This document shows positions 34,901-47,800 of a DNA stretch of 64,000 nucleotides, one piece after another. Source of the DNA: Epinephelus fuscoguttatus (lineage: Eukaryota; Chordata; Actinopteri; Perciformes; Serranidae); the NCBI RefSeq assembly GCF_011397635.1, contig NC_064756.1:32602996-32666995 (forward strand), in the 5' to 3' direction. Under the pieces are notes generated by a model that saw only the letters and a list, made by a program, of their open reading frames with translations, made no database searches and was not told the origin of the DNA. Position numbers and translations under genes: made by a program. How positions within the stretch are numbered: the first letter of the stretch is position 1; every line of letters begins with the position of its first letter.

Positions 34901-37900
34901 ATTCCAGATTTGAATGCATGTTGTTGTATAATCCAGTTGTGAAAAATGTGAAAGGTAATTACAGAATATTAATTGTGTAATGTGCATAATATGCATGGAT
35001 TTATTTGGACCCATGTTCATTAATTAACCCCTTTTGTAAAAATAGAAAAAAAATGATTTTAGATAAATATCTCCCTCCTGGCTCGCCATGTTTATAGCCT
35101 TGAAAAAAAAAGTTTATATAATGGCATCTATTAGTTAATTTTCAGAGCACCCCCTTTCCACAAAATCTTAAAGGTATGAAATTTTAATACGATTTGACCG
35201 TATATTTTTATCCAGCACCCAAAAGCAAAACAATGAATAAAGCTGTTCGATTTAAGTTTTAGTATTACGTTCTTATGAAGACATGTAACATGTGCACATG
35301 CCTATTGCATTTAACAGTACCAGTAATGGTTGAAGCTTTTGCTGCAAAATGCTGAGAGAGGTATAGTGTATATTCAGTGGACAAAGCGCTACTGCCACAG
35401 CAGAGAGTGCTCCAATGAGAGCAGACAACATATTAAATGTGACTTTTCGGGCATTGTGAGCACAAGACAGACAAATGCCGTCTTGGCTATAGTTCACACA
35501 GGGCCAACGAAGCTCCTGAAAATGTATGGCTCATTTAAAATGCGTCCTGAGTCTTGTCAAAATAAATTAATACAGCAAATATGGAAAATACCTCGGGCTG
35601 AATGATGTAGTTTAAGTGAATATCTCAATATTAATAAGAAAATTCTCATATTAAGTTATATGCAATAAGCAAATGTGCAGTGTCACATGGAAATCAAACT
35701 GATGTTCAGTGCAATAAATTGTTCTTCTGTTAAGTATAACCTCAGACAAATTTTGTTATTTTCTTAACCGCAAATTTGCTTGGAGTCTTTAATTTGATCA
35801 TCTGTAAAAATGCACACCCATGCAAAGAGACAGTGTTTAAAAAAAGAATCGATAGATTTGCACTTTATCAAGAGTGCAAATGCTAAAATTGAAATCTAGA
35901 GAAGAGGATTTTACTGTACATTTGTGGTTGGCTGACTGATAAAATGTACTTGAAAATGTTTTTTTTTTCCCCCCTTTTGAAATGTGCTTGCCTGTAAGAG
36001 GTAAAAAAAAAAAAAAGAAAAGAAAAGATAAAATGAGAGTTTAGAATCTCTGAGCCTGTACGTGTAGATAATTACGACGAATCAAGAGGCTTTCTAAAAT
36101 CCAGTGTTGACAGTCCAAAAATTTTCATCTAATCATGAGATTGCCTCAGGTTCTTGCAGCTAACAGCAATTTCATGTAGGTGCTTAAGTCTGATCATCTT
36201 AACAAGTGTGAGATCATGATAGGTGTAAGCATAATCTCATTAACAGAGCCAGATTTTTTTGCTGAACCTTTTTATTTCCAGCAATCAACTTCACCCAGAT
36301 TCATTCAGCTTTTAGCAGCGTGTGCAGTGAAAAGGGGAGGGGATTGGCCAGGAAGCATTGACGTATTTTTACAGGAATGACAACAGGATGACAGCCACGT
36401 CTCACAGCTCTCAGGCTGCTCAATGACATAATTACATCTTATGGTTCCAGCCAATGTAGAGAGTAGGACAGCTTGAAGAAATGTGTTATGTAAGCGCATC
36501 AATATGTTTTAATGAAATTAGGTGTTATTTAAGAGACACTGAGCTGATCAAGCTTGATCACACTGATTCATGTTTCACTTGCTTAATATGCATGGTTACT
36601 AAACAGAATGTATCCCAACATGACAAATAATAGGAAATGAGTGTCGAGGATAACAGATCAAAAACAGATACAAAATGCGTCTTGACCCCAGGAAATGTAC
36701 CATCATCTTCATTTTTCAGTTCAGTAACTGTTGTATTGTGTGCACTTAAATGCATTTGCTTTGATTTTTATTGATGTTCCTTTTACAACACTTACTGTAC
36801 AGCCCTGCACCCCCTCCCCTCCCCTCCCACCCCACCTCCTGACTGTCATACTCTAATGCCTAAAAGAAAAAAAAATCCCCCTTATTGGCTTTGCTACCCA
36901 AATGTCCGAATGTCATTTGGCTGCTCTTCCTGTTTAATATGACAGATGATAAAATGAACTGTGCTCCGATATACTATCATGATGTTAAAATAAGCATATG
37001 GTATGATTACAGTGTGTTGGTAGAGGAGTTAGGGCAGAAAAGGCGGTGTTTGCGTAAGATTTGTTACACATTCTTATTTGTCCTGATGGCAGTCATTTCC
37101 TTTTCCTCAATTGTTGGTGATTGCGCTGGCTTTGTGACAGCAACAATGAAGTCTGGCTCCAACACGTCGCTGACATTGTGAACGGAAGACAGCTGGAGTA
37201 GTAGGAGGTAGAGCTGTGGGGCCGTAATTGTAAACGATTATGATAAAATGTAGTTGCCCAAGAAAACATAGATCTGAAAATGATTTGCTTTGTTTGTTAT
37301 GCTCCACGGACATCCCTCTGTGTATTGACATTTCTGTGAGTTCACGGCCACTCTTTTTTTCTGTTAAATGTTCCATTTGAGTTAATAAAGAAAAATAAAG
37401 GATGTCGGCATAATAAAGGTTTGTGAGTGAATAATGATCGCTACCCTTTGTGCCCACAGCAGGCAGGCGCTCAACATTTTAGCATAAATTTAATGACCCA
37501 TGTATAGACCAGTGCTTAATATCTCACCGTTGAAAGACATAGGTTATGTCTTGTCAGTAGCCTCTGACCATTCCATGTGATGTATATGAATAACAGTGAG
37601 ACATACGCCTGTGGAACAGGCCGCAGGCATCCAGATTTAGTAGACAAAGGAGCAAAAGCAGTGATGTAGAGTGATCCTGCCCAGGGAGTAAAGCCATAAT
37701 ACAGTTTCCTCACATGGGGACACTTCGCCTTACTCCTGTCTGACTGAGCTCCCACACCGGCCCCCCATTATGAGCTGAGTAAACCTTCCTAATAGGGAGC
37801 GAGCATACATAGTCTCTCCATCAGAGGAGAAACAAAGGGAGAGAGGTGCCACATAGATCAGTGTGACTGCTACTAACTGGCCTGTCACAGGGTGCACTCA

Positions 37901-38778
37901 TCTCTCGGTGACGTGAATAGAGGGATGACTCACTGCTTGCGGTGCAAGGAGGGAGGAAGAAGAGTGTGTGTGTGTGCGGGCATGTATGCATGTATGCACA
38001 TGCGGTTGGTTGGTTTGGTTTGTTGTGTGATCACAACAACAGATTAGCCTTGTTCACTTAAGTATCTTGTGCATATGCATGCTTTCACCTTTTACCCTAG
38101 TATGGACCGACAGGGACAGCGTGACACAAAAACATGTATTTTTGCATGTTTTTTTTTAGGATTTGCTCCATCCCACACCAATTTGTGTATTCAAATATGT
38201 ATTTTCAGCAGCTGGATCCGTGTAATTGCCGCGTGTTAGCGCATGACAGCCTGCATGATATGAACAGACAATCTTGTAAATGCAGTTTATGGAGGGCATT
38301 TTGCCTTTTTGATATCTGCCTTAGAGGAGGGGCCATTAGTGAGAAAGGCTAATTAGAGTGGCCATTTAATATCTTGCTGCTCCTGCTAGCTGTCCTCTTT
38401 GCCATAAGGGGAGTTCTGTTTGTGACTGGACATGCCCTCGTGAAACCCAGCGCTTCCTGGGTCATTCTTTCTCAGTGTCAACCACTGTAGATCGGAAGGC
38501 TGTATCACCGGCACCAAGTGATAGACCACCTGGTAAGCTTGGTGACTGATGAGGCAAGTCAGCATCAGGACCATTGGGCTGATTAGATCCACTTCTTTAT
38601 CTGACTTAGTCTGTCTGTGATTCACATCACTTTGGATGATTCAGTCTCTGGTTGATGGCTGAGAGTACCATCTAGTTCCACTGGGCTTATTGAGCCTGAT
38701 TGAGATGTGCCTTCTCCCACAAAAGCCAAGACAGCCATTCTGGCATCTCGACAGGGAGCTAAAGAGAGCGAGACAGAA

Positions 38779-38826
<48 letters not shown>

Positions 38827-41800
38827 TGTGCACGCGCGCCTGCGTGTTAGCATGCGCGTGCATACACCTGGCTCAGTTTCTAGCCATTTTCCCAGTGTCC
38901 TGCCTTTTCTCTCTGTTGGATACCGGTTGGTCAGTCAGCCCATCTGCCTACTTGTCCCTTATCTCTGATGCCATAGCTGTGAAACACCTCATCTCATTCC
39001 TGGTGGTGCTAGTCTAGTTTTTATCAGAGGGACTTAAGGCTGTCATGTCCTCTGTACCTCAAACTGAACAGCCTGGACGTGCACTGTTGAACATCTGACA
39101 CTGTGTGGTGAGGGAGTATCCATACTGTCAATACACAAGTCTCTCTTGAGAGCAATTCCACTGGAATTGACTTCCTAAAAAGCTATACTGCTACAGCAAT
39201 AGACATTTTTCACCATGTGTCTGTTCAGGTTTCTGTTTCTGTTTCAAGTTTTGATTTTTTAGGATTGAGTGAAATCAGTCCAAGTGGTGTCATTACATTG
39301 AAATGCCAGTTTGCATTCTCACCTCTACACAGCTGGCAAATCAAGACATGAATATGGGATTGTAGGTTTTATAAAGATGCAGAAATGTTTGGACACAGCC
39401 CCCCCCCCCAATTGGACATTGGAATGGTGTTGTGGGTTCTGAAGCTTTTCGACTGTCCGACACATACCTTCAGTGGACTATACTGAAGCCTGTAGAAACA
39501 TTTTCTTCACAATTCTCAATAAGCATAGTCAAGTGACACGAAAAATCTGGATGATAGTGTTTGTAATTAGTGGAAATGAACTGAGCAATATCACACAAGA
39601 GGGAGTGTTGTTTTACTCTATATCCGCACTGCTGTGTCACAGGCTCGAGGCAGAAGGCCGAGTGCCAAAGATAATCACAGCCGTGCAGATATTCAGTACA
39701 ACAGCTCGATCCGTGTTTGATTTTGCTTGTATACAACAGTTCTACAAGCGCCGCTTATCAACCGCAAAAGGTGGCAACAGGTTATGATTTGTTTGTTTTA
39801 AATAATGATTTCTTTGGTTTTGCCAACACCAGTAGTTCAGCAACTGGACCGGGACTGTACTGTCCCAACCAGTGAAAGAAGTCTGTTGACAGTTGCTTAG
39901 GTGGAAATCTGGAGATGCCGATGAGTTTACAGGTTAATCCATTCGTTGCATCGTCTTCTGATGTCATATGCGCATACTTTAAGATTTGCAGTATTCAGGC
40001 TTCTTTTTGTCCCTTCTTCCTTTTTTGACAATTCATTATTGAACTCAAATGTTAGTTATGGTAATATGTTTAATTTTGTGGCTAATTAATGATTAACATA
40101 ATAAAGGGAAAGTTCCATTGCTGTATACTATATATCAGCACTCATAGAATCCCACTTGTCCAATCAAATTGCTGGGTCAGACTGTTGTATGAGGAGTCCT
40201 AATTTTTACTAATGACAAAGATTCAACAATGCATTTAAAGGTCTAGCATGTAGGATTAAGGGGCATCTGTTGGCAAAAACTGTATATAAGATTTCTAATT
40301 ATGTTTTCAGTAGTTTAAAATCACCTGAAGGTGGAAATTATTGTGTTTTCGTTACCTTAGAGTGACCTCTTTGTATCTACACACAGAGCAGGTCCTCTTC
40401 CATGGAGTCTGCCATGTTGTTTCCACAGTAGCCCAGTACAAACATGTCAAACACACATTGTAGTTCTCTTACACGCTCTGCACACAGATTCAGTTGTATT
40501 AACCTTACCGCTAATGCCACTAAATCTTACCAACTGGGACTTAAAGATGCAAAATCATCATCTTGACATGCCGTACCAGAATGTATTCATCACATTATCT
40601 TTAGGATCATTAATTTGATCTGTAAGTGCTTCATATAAAGAGCCTTACATTTCAGGGTTTACAGGTTATTACACATGACTGAAGCAAAAAAAAGGCTTTT
40701 AAAAATGTTTCTGTAAATTGAATCCTAAAAAAAGATGGCATTTTGCCACAGGAACAAAAATCTGGGCAGGAATTATTATTTCCATCTTATGTTTAACTGA
40801 ATAGTCAGATTTAAAGTTGGTGAATATCAGCAGAAAAATTTGCAGCTTCACAAGAAAAAAATCTGTTTCAACTTTATAAATCATGGCCCTTCTCTATTCA
40901 TCCTATCTCTCATTTTGTGCTTTGACACACTGTCTCTCCTCCTCTCTCTTGTCATTTTCCACCCTTATTTATTCAAAGCCTTCCATTGAGTTTACATTGT
41001 GGTCGTTGAGTGGGCAGCAAGGACGCTTATACGTCATGAAACAGTGGACTTGCTCTGGGCGGCTAGTGGCACAGTTGTTATGCTTATTTTAACTGGGAAT
41101 ACACACCATATGAAATTACACAGGCTTGCATGATTGTATCCATTAAGGTTAAACTCATGCGCACACTTGTGGGGTGGTTGCATGTTTCCTCACCCTCAGC
41201 ACCCTCTCCCAAACAAAACTCGTCACATATGGTTCATATAATTGGACCACAAACATCAGACACATCTGCCACATTAGTACATTATTTTTATACTCACCAC
41301 CTCCCCCATCTAATTCCAAGTACATGTACACAAACGTGCGTGCAGCCGCACACACAGACGAGGTTCATTCACAGCTTCTGCAATGAGTAGCTCTAAAAAT
41401 GACTGGGCTTGTGACTCATTCTCCCATTGCTGCGTTGATACCAAGGGGGAGGGAGAAAAGGTAAAGAGGATGATAGAATGATAGAAGATGGTGAGAGGGA
41501 GGGGCGTTTAAAAAAAATTTTTTTTTCTTTTAAGTTTCATCAGGAACAGAATGTCTTGAGGAACAATGCAATTCAGTGTCCACTTAGCTGTTTTGGTTTC
41601 ACTGGGTTTGTGAGGTTCACTTCTGGTTACAGGAGGAGACAGTGGTTTTAGGGTGGACTCTTCATATCTGGGACCAGACCAAATAATTCATTATTTAAAA
41701 AAATCTGGCCCCTGTGGTCACGGCCCTTATCTTGTTCTGGGTTTTTCTGGCTGAGAGCAGCAGCCGCACTGTGATGTTCTGTAATAAGCGCAAGCATGAA

Positions 41801-44800
41801 GGTTACTGATTCCCTCCCCTCCTGTAAACGTCATTCATGCCGGCGGGGATGAAAGAGCCATGCGGATGCTTAAAATATCAGGAATTCAGACAGTGTTTAC
41901 TAACACCTGAGAAGACATGCTATTCTTATTAAATTGTTCTATTGTTTACTGTACAGCTTCCTCCCACAGGCTCTGGTTTGCACACAGATCAACACAGAAT
42001 GCCCTTTTCCTTTTTTTTCCAATATCTCCCCTCCTCTGTGAGCCTGGATTGGTGGTGGTTTGATGCTAAAGGGCATGTTGTGGAGAAAAAGCCTGGCCGA
42101 GGATGAGCACACACATTCATGGCTTTGTAATCTGCTAATAGAATGTTCCGCTTATTGCAAATTACTACCCTCTTAATTGATGGAAGATCTTTCTGCCTGC
42201 AAGAAAAAAGTGCCATGCAAAAAGAGAACCATTTGCCACAATGTCATCACCCAAAAAAATCATGGTTAGGATTTTAACTTGCAATTAGTACTTTTTTGTT
42301 TTATTGACAGTTCAGTACTTAGCCTCTCTCTCTTGCTTGGCTGTAATTATTAACCTCTGTCAGTTAGTCTGCTCGCCTTCCCTTGCCTGTCCTCTCTCTC
42401 CTCTTTATTTATGGATGGAGACAATTTATTAGCTCTAATTAATAATCAAGCCCGCTCCATCTTTATAGGCTCACAGTTCATCATGTTGCCATTGAGAGAT
42501 TATTGAGAGCTCCCATATGAAACCATTCTGTCTCTTTGCTCTGTCTCTCTACCTGTCTTGCTCTTGTATTCTCCGTCTGTGTGCCTTTGCCGATTTTTAC
42601 ACCCTTCTGTTAACCCAGCCAGCTTCTGTCTAGCTTGTTTTCTCCTCTTCTTTTTATTCTCCATATCTAATTGAGGATTCATTTGTACATCCGATTCCTG
42701 ACAGTTTGCTTGGATTGTTGCCGTTATTTCAGAGCCACGTCTGCCAAGTTTCTTCGGTTTGCAATATGCCTTAAAAGACCTGCGTTAAGTCCCACTTGAA
42801 TTTGTTTGTTAGGATCTATATATTCATTTTCAGAAAAATGTAAATGTAAAAATGTAAGAATTTAGGCGCACAGATTTGTTTTTTTCATTGATATAAAAAT
42901 TAATATGAAATACAGGCACATGGAAGGATATGGAATGATGGCAAATCTGATTAGCCCAGATTGTCCTGCAAAAAAAACCAAGATATAGCATGTGTATGTA
43001 GCCTTTATAATGACTGTGATATGAGCTTAAAAGTAAAGGCAGTAAAAATACCCCAAAAAGGCCAATGGCCCATAGGGTTAAAAAGTACCGAAATAAGGTA
43101 CCGTTTGGTACCGGTACCGAATTCCAGATACCGGTACCGTATCGGTTCAATTATGAACGGTACCCAACCCTAGTGGACATATGTCTGGCCTTTGATAAGT
43201 CTTTCCCTTGGCTTTTTCACCCAACCTGAACAATTATCCCCATCTCCCTGCCCTAACCTCCAGCCCCCTCTCGATTCAGACGCTGCTCCAGTTGATCCTG
43301 TTGGCCTCCTCCAGGAGGCGGGGAGGTGATGACGAGTTATGTGATGTGGATGGGAGACGATGGTCCTCACAAAGTGTTGCCTAGCCTCTGTTTACACTGC
43401 CAGAATGGGCAGCTTGTTTGTGGCTATTCTTGGCTCAGTGGCAGCCTGCCGTTTTGTGGAGGAGGACTGATGTTTTTCCCGTGGCTGCTTCCTCTGGAAG
43501 GCTGGCACTCCATGGCCACGTCAGCACAACCAGTGCTCCAGTTGACTCAAGGGGAGGAGAGGGGAGGGGGAGGGGGATGTGGCCTTTTCTATCTGATCTC
43601 TGTCAGCACTCGTGCGTCAGTCTGATGTAAAAGAGTGGGTGTTCTTCTCCCCCCCCCCCCCCCATTCTCCACCCTACCTCTCTTCTTTCTCTTTCTCTCT
43701 ATGTCAGATATGTGTGGCTCCCTCATCCTACCTCCCTCACCGTATGCTTTCTGCTGATCCTCCTCTTCCTTCACTCTCCAAGTCGGTGCACACAGAGTCT
43801 TTCATTCTAAACGTACAAACAGTGGCATATTGAATGCTGATGTGATTCATCAGATTTCCTGTTAGTTAGCATTGGCAGCGCTAACTGGAGTTGCCTTAAT
43901 CAGTCACCACACAGGTGCACCAGGGCACCTGGCATAAGCACAACATAATTTATTAGTCTTAAAAGTGAGTGGAGTTAACAGTAAACACTTTCAACTCCCA
44001 CTCAAATGATATTGTAATCTGAAATCAATGAGGGCTGAGCCTGTGTGACTGCCTTCATTCAGGCTGAGCTCTCCCAGGCTCCCTGAATTGAGATTTTTGT
44101 CCTCGCACACCTTGTGTTCTTAGGTAGGGAAGTGACTCACTGCCTATCAGTCTGCTGGCTCAGTGTACTGAGAGGGGCTTCAAAGCTCTTTGCCCTTTTG
44201 ATACCGGTATAAGAGGCCTACTGCTATCTGTCTTGTCTAGTGGAGATTATAACAGGTAGACAAGTGAAGTATAATTCTAATTATTTTGTACAGAACAGAA
44301 AGTAATAATCTGTGAAATTGTCTGGCATTAAATGGTAACAGTGAAGTAAGAAGAGCATCTTTCAGCCCACAGTCCAAAGTCACTCGAGTGCTCCAGTGAC
44401 AGTTTTGGGAAGTGTCTATTGGCTAATTTATTTTAAAATGAAATCCAGTTTTAATCAGTCCAAGAATCTAAAGCAGGCCTGCGCCAACTTGAACCCTGCT
44501 ATTTTTTTGTCTTTTTGAGTTGTTTCATGTTATTAGATTAATGATATCTTTATAAGAACTAAAATAGTGGATATAATAAAACTGCTGCTTCCAAAGACAA
44601 TACAGTTATCGGCACAACCTCAGGGTGAGCATTTCATCTCTGTTTACTTCAGCTCAGCTCTGCCAGCCTTATTCACACTTGACCAGCGCTGACCACAGTA
44701 ACATTAATCTTGTAGTTATTAAACAAATTATGTGCATTGATGGCAGGCATTGATCGTATGGTTGGTATAATTGTGTTTAGCCACAAGGTGAGCAGCTGTG

Positions 44801-47800
44801 ATACAAATCCAACTAGCTTGCCTTGCAACCATAACCTGTCTTTGTATTGAGCTGTTAAGTGTAACAGTGAACTCTTGACCTGACTCATTCTGAGTTATAG
44901 TGCATACCCAGTTTATTAACTGATGCAACAGATCAACATGATCATTTGAAGGTTGTAGTTTATAGAGCTACTGAACAGCACTATGTTATACTGAGAGGTC
45001 TTTTTAATTGTTGATCTACCCTTGATATAAATGGGGTGGACGAAATATTAGACACACTTCTCAGTGTAACTCAGTATTATCAAACAGCACCACAAACTTC
45101 AACCTCAACAAAGACCATAAAGTTGATTCACTGCCTTTTTAAAACAGTTTCAACAATCACTGAACTTTATAATCTTCATAAAGGTAGGATTTATTGCAGA
45201 GCTGTTGGGTTAGACTGTATTAGCTTTAATTAGGTTTACCTAACAAACTGGTAGCTGTCCATATATCAACACTCGCTAGTTGTGTTACTCTCTCCTGAGA
45301 GGTGGAGCCTGGACTTCAGCACCTGGGGACATAGCACTAGAGGCTAGAAATGGGAGGGTTCAATGTATCAGCACAGAGCCAGCCTCTGTAGTTAGGACCC
45401 ATTATGGCCGCTCATTTAGAAGTGCCTTCTCTGCTTACGCTAGCTTTGAAGAAATGACGGAGAACTCCTCCTCAAGCAGGCTGCTGGGAGGTCAGTGTGT
45501 GTTGAGGATCTTTTTGCTCTTCTGCATGACATCTGGCGTTGGGGCCATAGTGTTTATGTCTTAGGTTTGTAAGAAGAGAAATGTGCGAATGTGCAAACTT
45601 GGCACAGAGGTCCCTCTCTCTTTCTCTCTCCCAGGCTTTCTGCTGAGCTGTCACTTCTCTGAGCTGAGCTAAGCCGCTGCACTGGCCCCTACAACAAAGC
45701 CACGCAGGAAACTTTGTTGTTTCTCAGCACTTTTATAAAGTGGTCTTCTTGCATTTGCCAGTATTTAAAAAAATGCATTCCTCTGCCTTTTCTTTCTCAT
45801 AGGTTTATGAAAAATGAAATAGTCATTGAAAATGCAGCTGGTTCAGAGGAGTGAATTGACTGTAGGGATTGTCCCCCTACAGAGGTAACATTTGAGGTTG
45901 ACCGCTAAAGTGTCGTATGCCATAGGTGGCAAGATGGAAGGAGTTATTATGGTTGTCCAGGGTTACAGAAATATGTCAAATTCTTATGTCCGCTGAAGGT
46001 TTAGAGTGACTGGCAGCTGGATCACTTCAAGGCTTTGATGGACAATACAACGATACAAAAGATGACCAACTGCAATGAAATAAATTTCTTTGATTACAAA
46101 GTCAAAAATATTGTCATCTCATCAACTATTGTGAGGTGCTTTGATGTGTGCTGATTTGACTACCACTGTTTTGTGCTTCTGGAAGCTGGCATCTTCATAG
46201 CAACGGCCACTGAGACTCCTGGGTACTGAAGTAATTAGAGTCAACTGCTGTACTAATTTGATAAGAGAAGAAAAATTAAATATTTGAAATAGAGTAAAAG
46301 TTATTACTCAGGCAGCTATTATGTTGAGCCACATCGTGGTTATCATTCAAACAAAACTTGGTTTGAGCTTCAAATTCAGCAATGTTTATGCATTCAAGCG
46401 TGTGTGTGTGAGAGAGAGAGACATTTTCTGGAAAAAAACAAAAACATTGGGTTTGGTATGAAAACATTTGTTAGCTGTTTGGAAAAGGCTAAAGATTGAA
46501 TGAATCAGGTCAGACTCTGGCTGAAATTTCAACCCTGTGCACTACTCTATTCCTCTCAAGGCATTTACCACAGATGAAACAGCTGTTTGCCCCAAGGGAA
46601 AGTGTTTGATCTTGCTCCTGCCTTCTTCACAGGTCCTGCTCAGGTTCCCATGATGTCTCCAAATGGTTCAGTGCCTCCAATCTATGTGCCTCCTGGATAC
46701 GTTTCACAGGTACCCAGTCTATACGATTTCCAGTGCAATGTTTCTGATTGGCATCTGGTCAAACTCGGAGCAGCTTTGATATCTGCTTTCTCCGCTCTTG
46801 TGTGTTTCCTCGTAGATCATAGAGGAGAACGGAGTGCGGCGGGTTCTGGTTTTACCTCAGCAACCAGAGTTCCACCCAGGGGGGCACTCCCCTCTCCACC
46901 ACCCTCCACCTCCACCCCATGCCCACCTGCCTGCCTTCATCCCACACCCTGCCATGATGCCCCCGCCACCCCACCTGTACACGGGCTTGGCGGGGGGCGT
47001 GGGCGACATGAGCTCTCAGTACATCTCCCAGTACCATCCAGCTCATATCTACTCAGAGCAGGGTGAGTTGGAGCCAGCAGTCTCTGGGCTGTATTGTTAT
47101 ATTAAGATGTTATTTATTTGTCCCCAGCACTTCATTTGCACAGTTGAGTTATACAATCAAGGCCTGAGTTACACTGTTAAGTCTTTCAATTTCTTAATCT
47201 TAGGGGGCTTACCTCACTACCGCCCTGTTTATTTGTATGCCTTCTCATAATAACCTGTGAGTTAGCCATTTTTTGACCTGCTTCTCTGGCTGCCAGGCAG
47301 GTCTTTTTTTGTACTTCTGTCTGTGTCTGTACAGCCTCACAGGTGTTGTCTTTTTCCTTCAGTCTCTGCAGATTCTCACTCCCAACATGGACGCCCACCG
47401 TTTGTTCACAGAGACGACAGAACTAGCAAAACGTATGAGCGTCTGCAGAAGAAACTGAAGGAGCGACAGGGAGGCGGAGGGGGAGGGCAGGTGAAGGACA
47501 GCCCTCCCCCGTCGCCACAGAAGACATGCAGCAGCCCCCCGACAGTGGACATTCACAACGGTGTCGGGGGGAAAGGGCTTGAGGCGGAGCAGGGGCAGCT
47601 CAGCCATGCAGTGGCCGGCCCTGACAAGCAGACAGGCAGGGGGAAAAATGGAGAGACAGGAGGTAAGGAGGTTGAAGGGTAAAGGTTCGTCAAAGGTTTA
47701 CAGTCAGGGCTGACACACAGCATTCACAGCCTTTTCCGGATGTTAGGAGTGTGCTGTGTTTGGCGCTTAGAATAGTGCCTCATTAGCAGCTGCAGCTGGT

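Larger units (their letters stand above)
34860..46632. other. fndc3a: fndc3a intron 3 (11.8 kb)
   Basis: No conventional gene seen. Contains a long GT microsatellite (38.8 kb), one TIR element (40.2 kb), a palindromic GGTACC element (43.1 kb), a poly-C run and a repeat tail near 45.2 kb; otherwise unassigned. Confidence 0.7.

Noticed and set aside
38134..38352. 72-codon open frame with a hydrophobic start
   Set aside because: No gene context or homology; intron sequence of fndc3a.
45280..45564. 94-codon open frame in intron 3
   Set aside because: No known domain and no splice support; likely chance.
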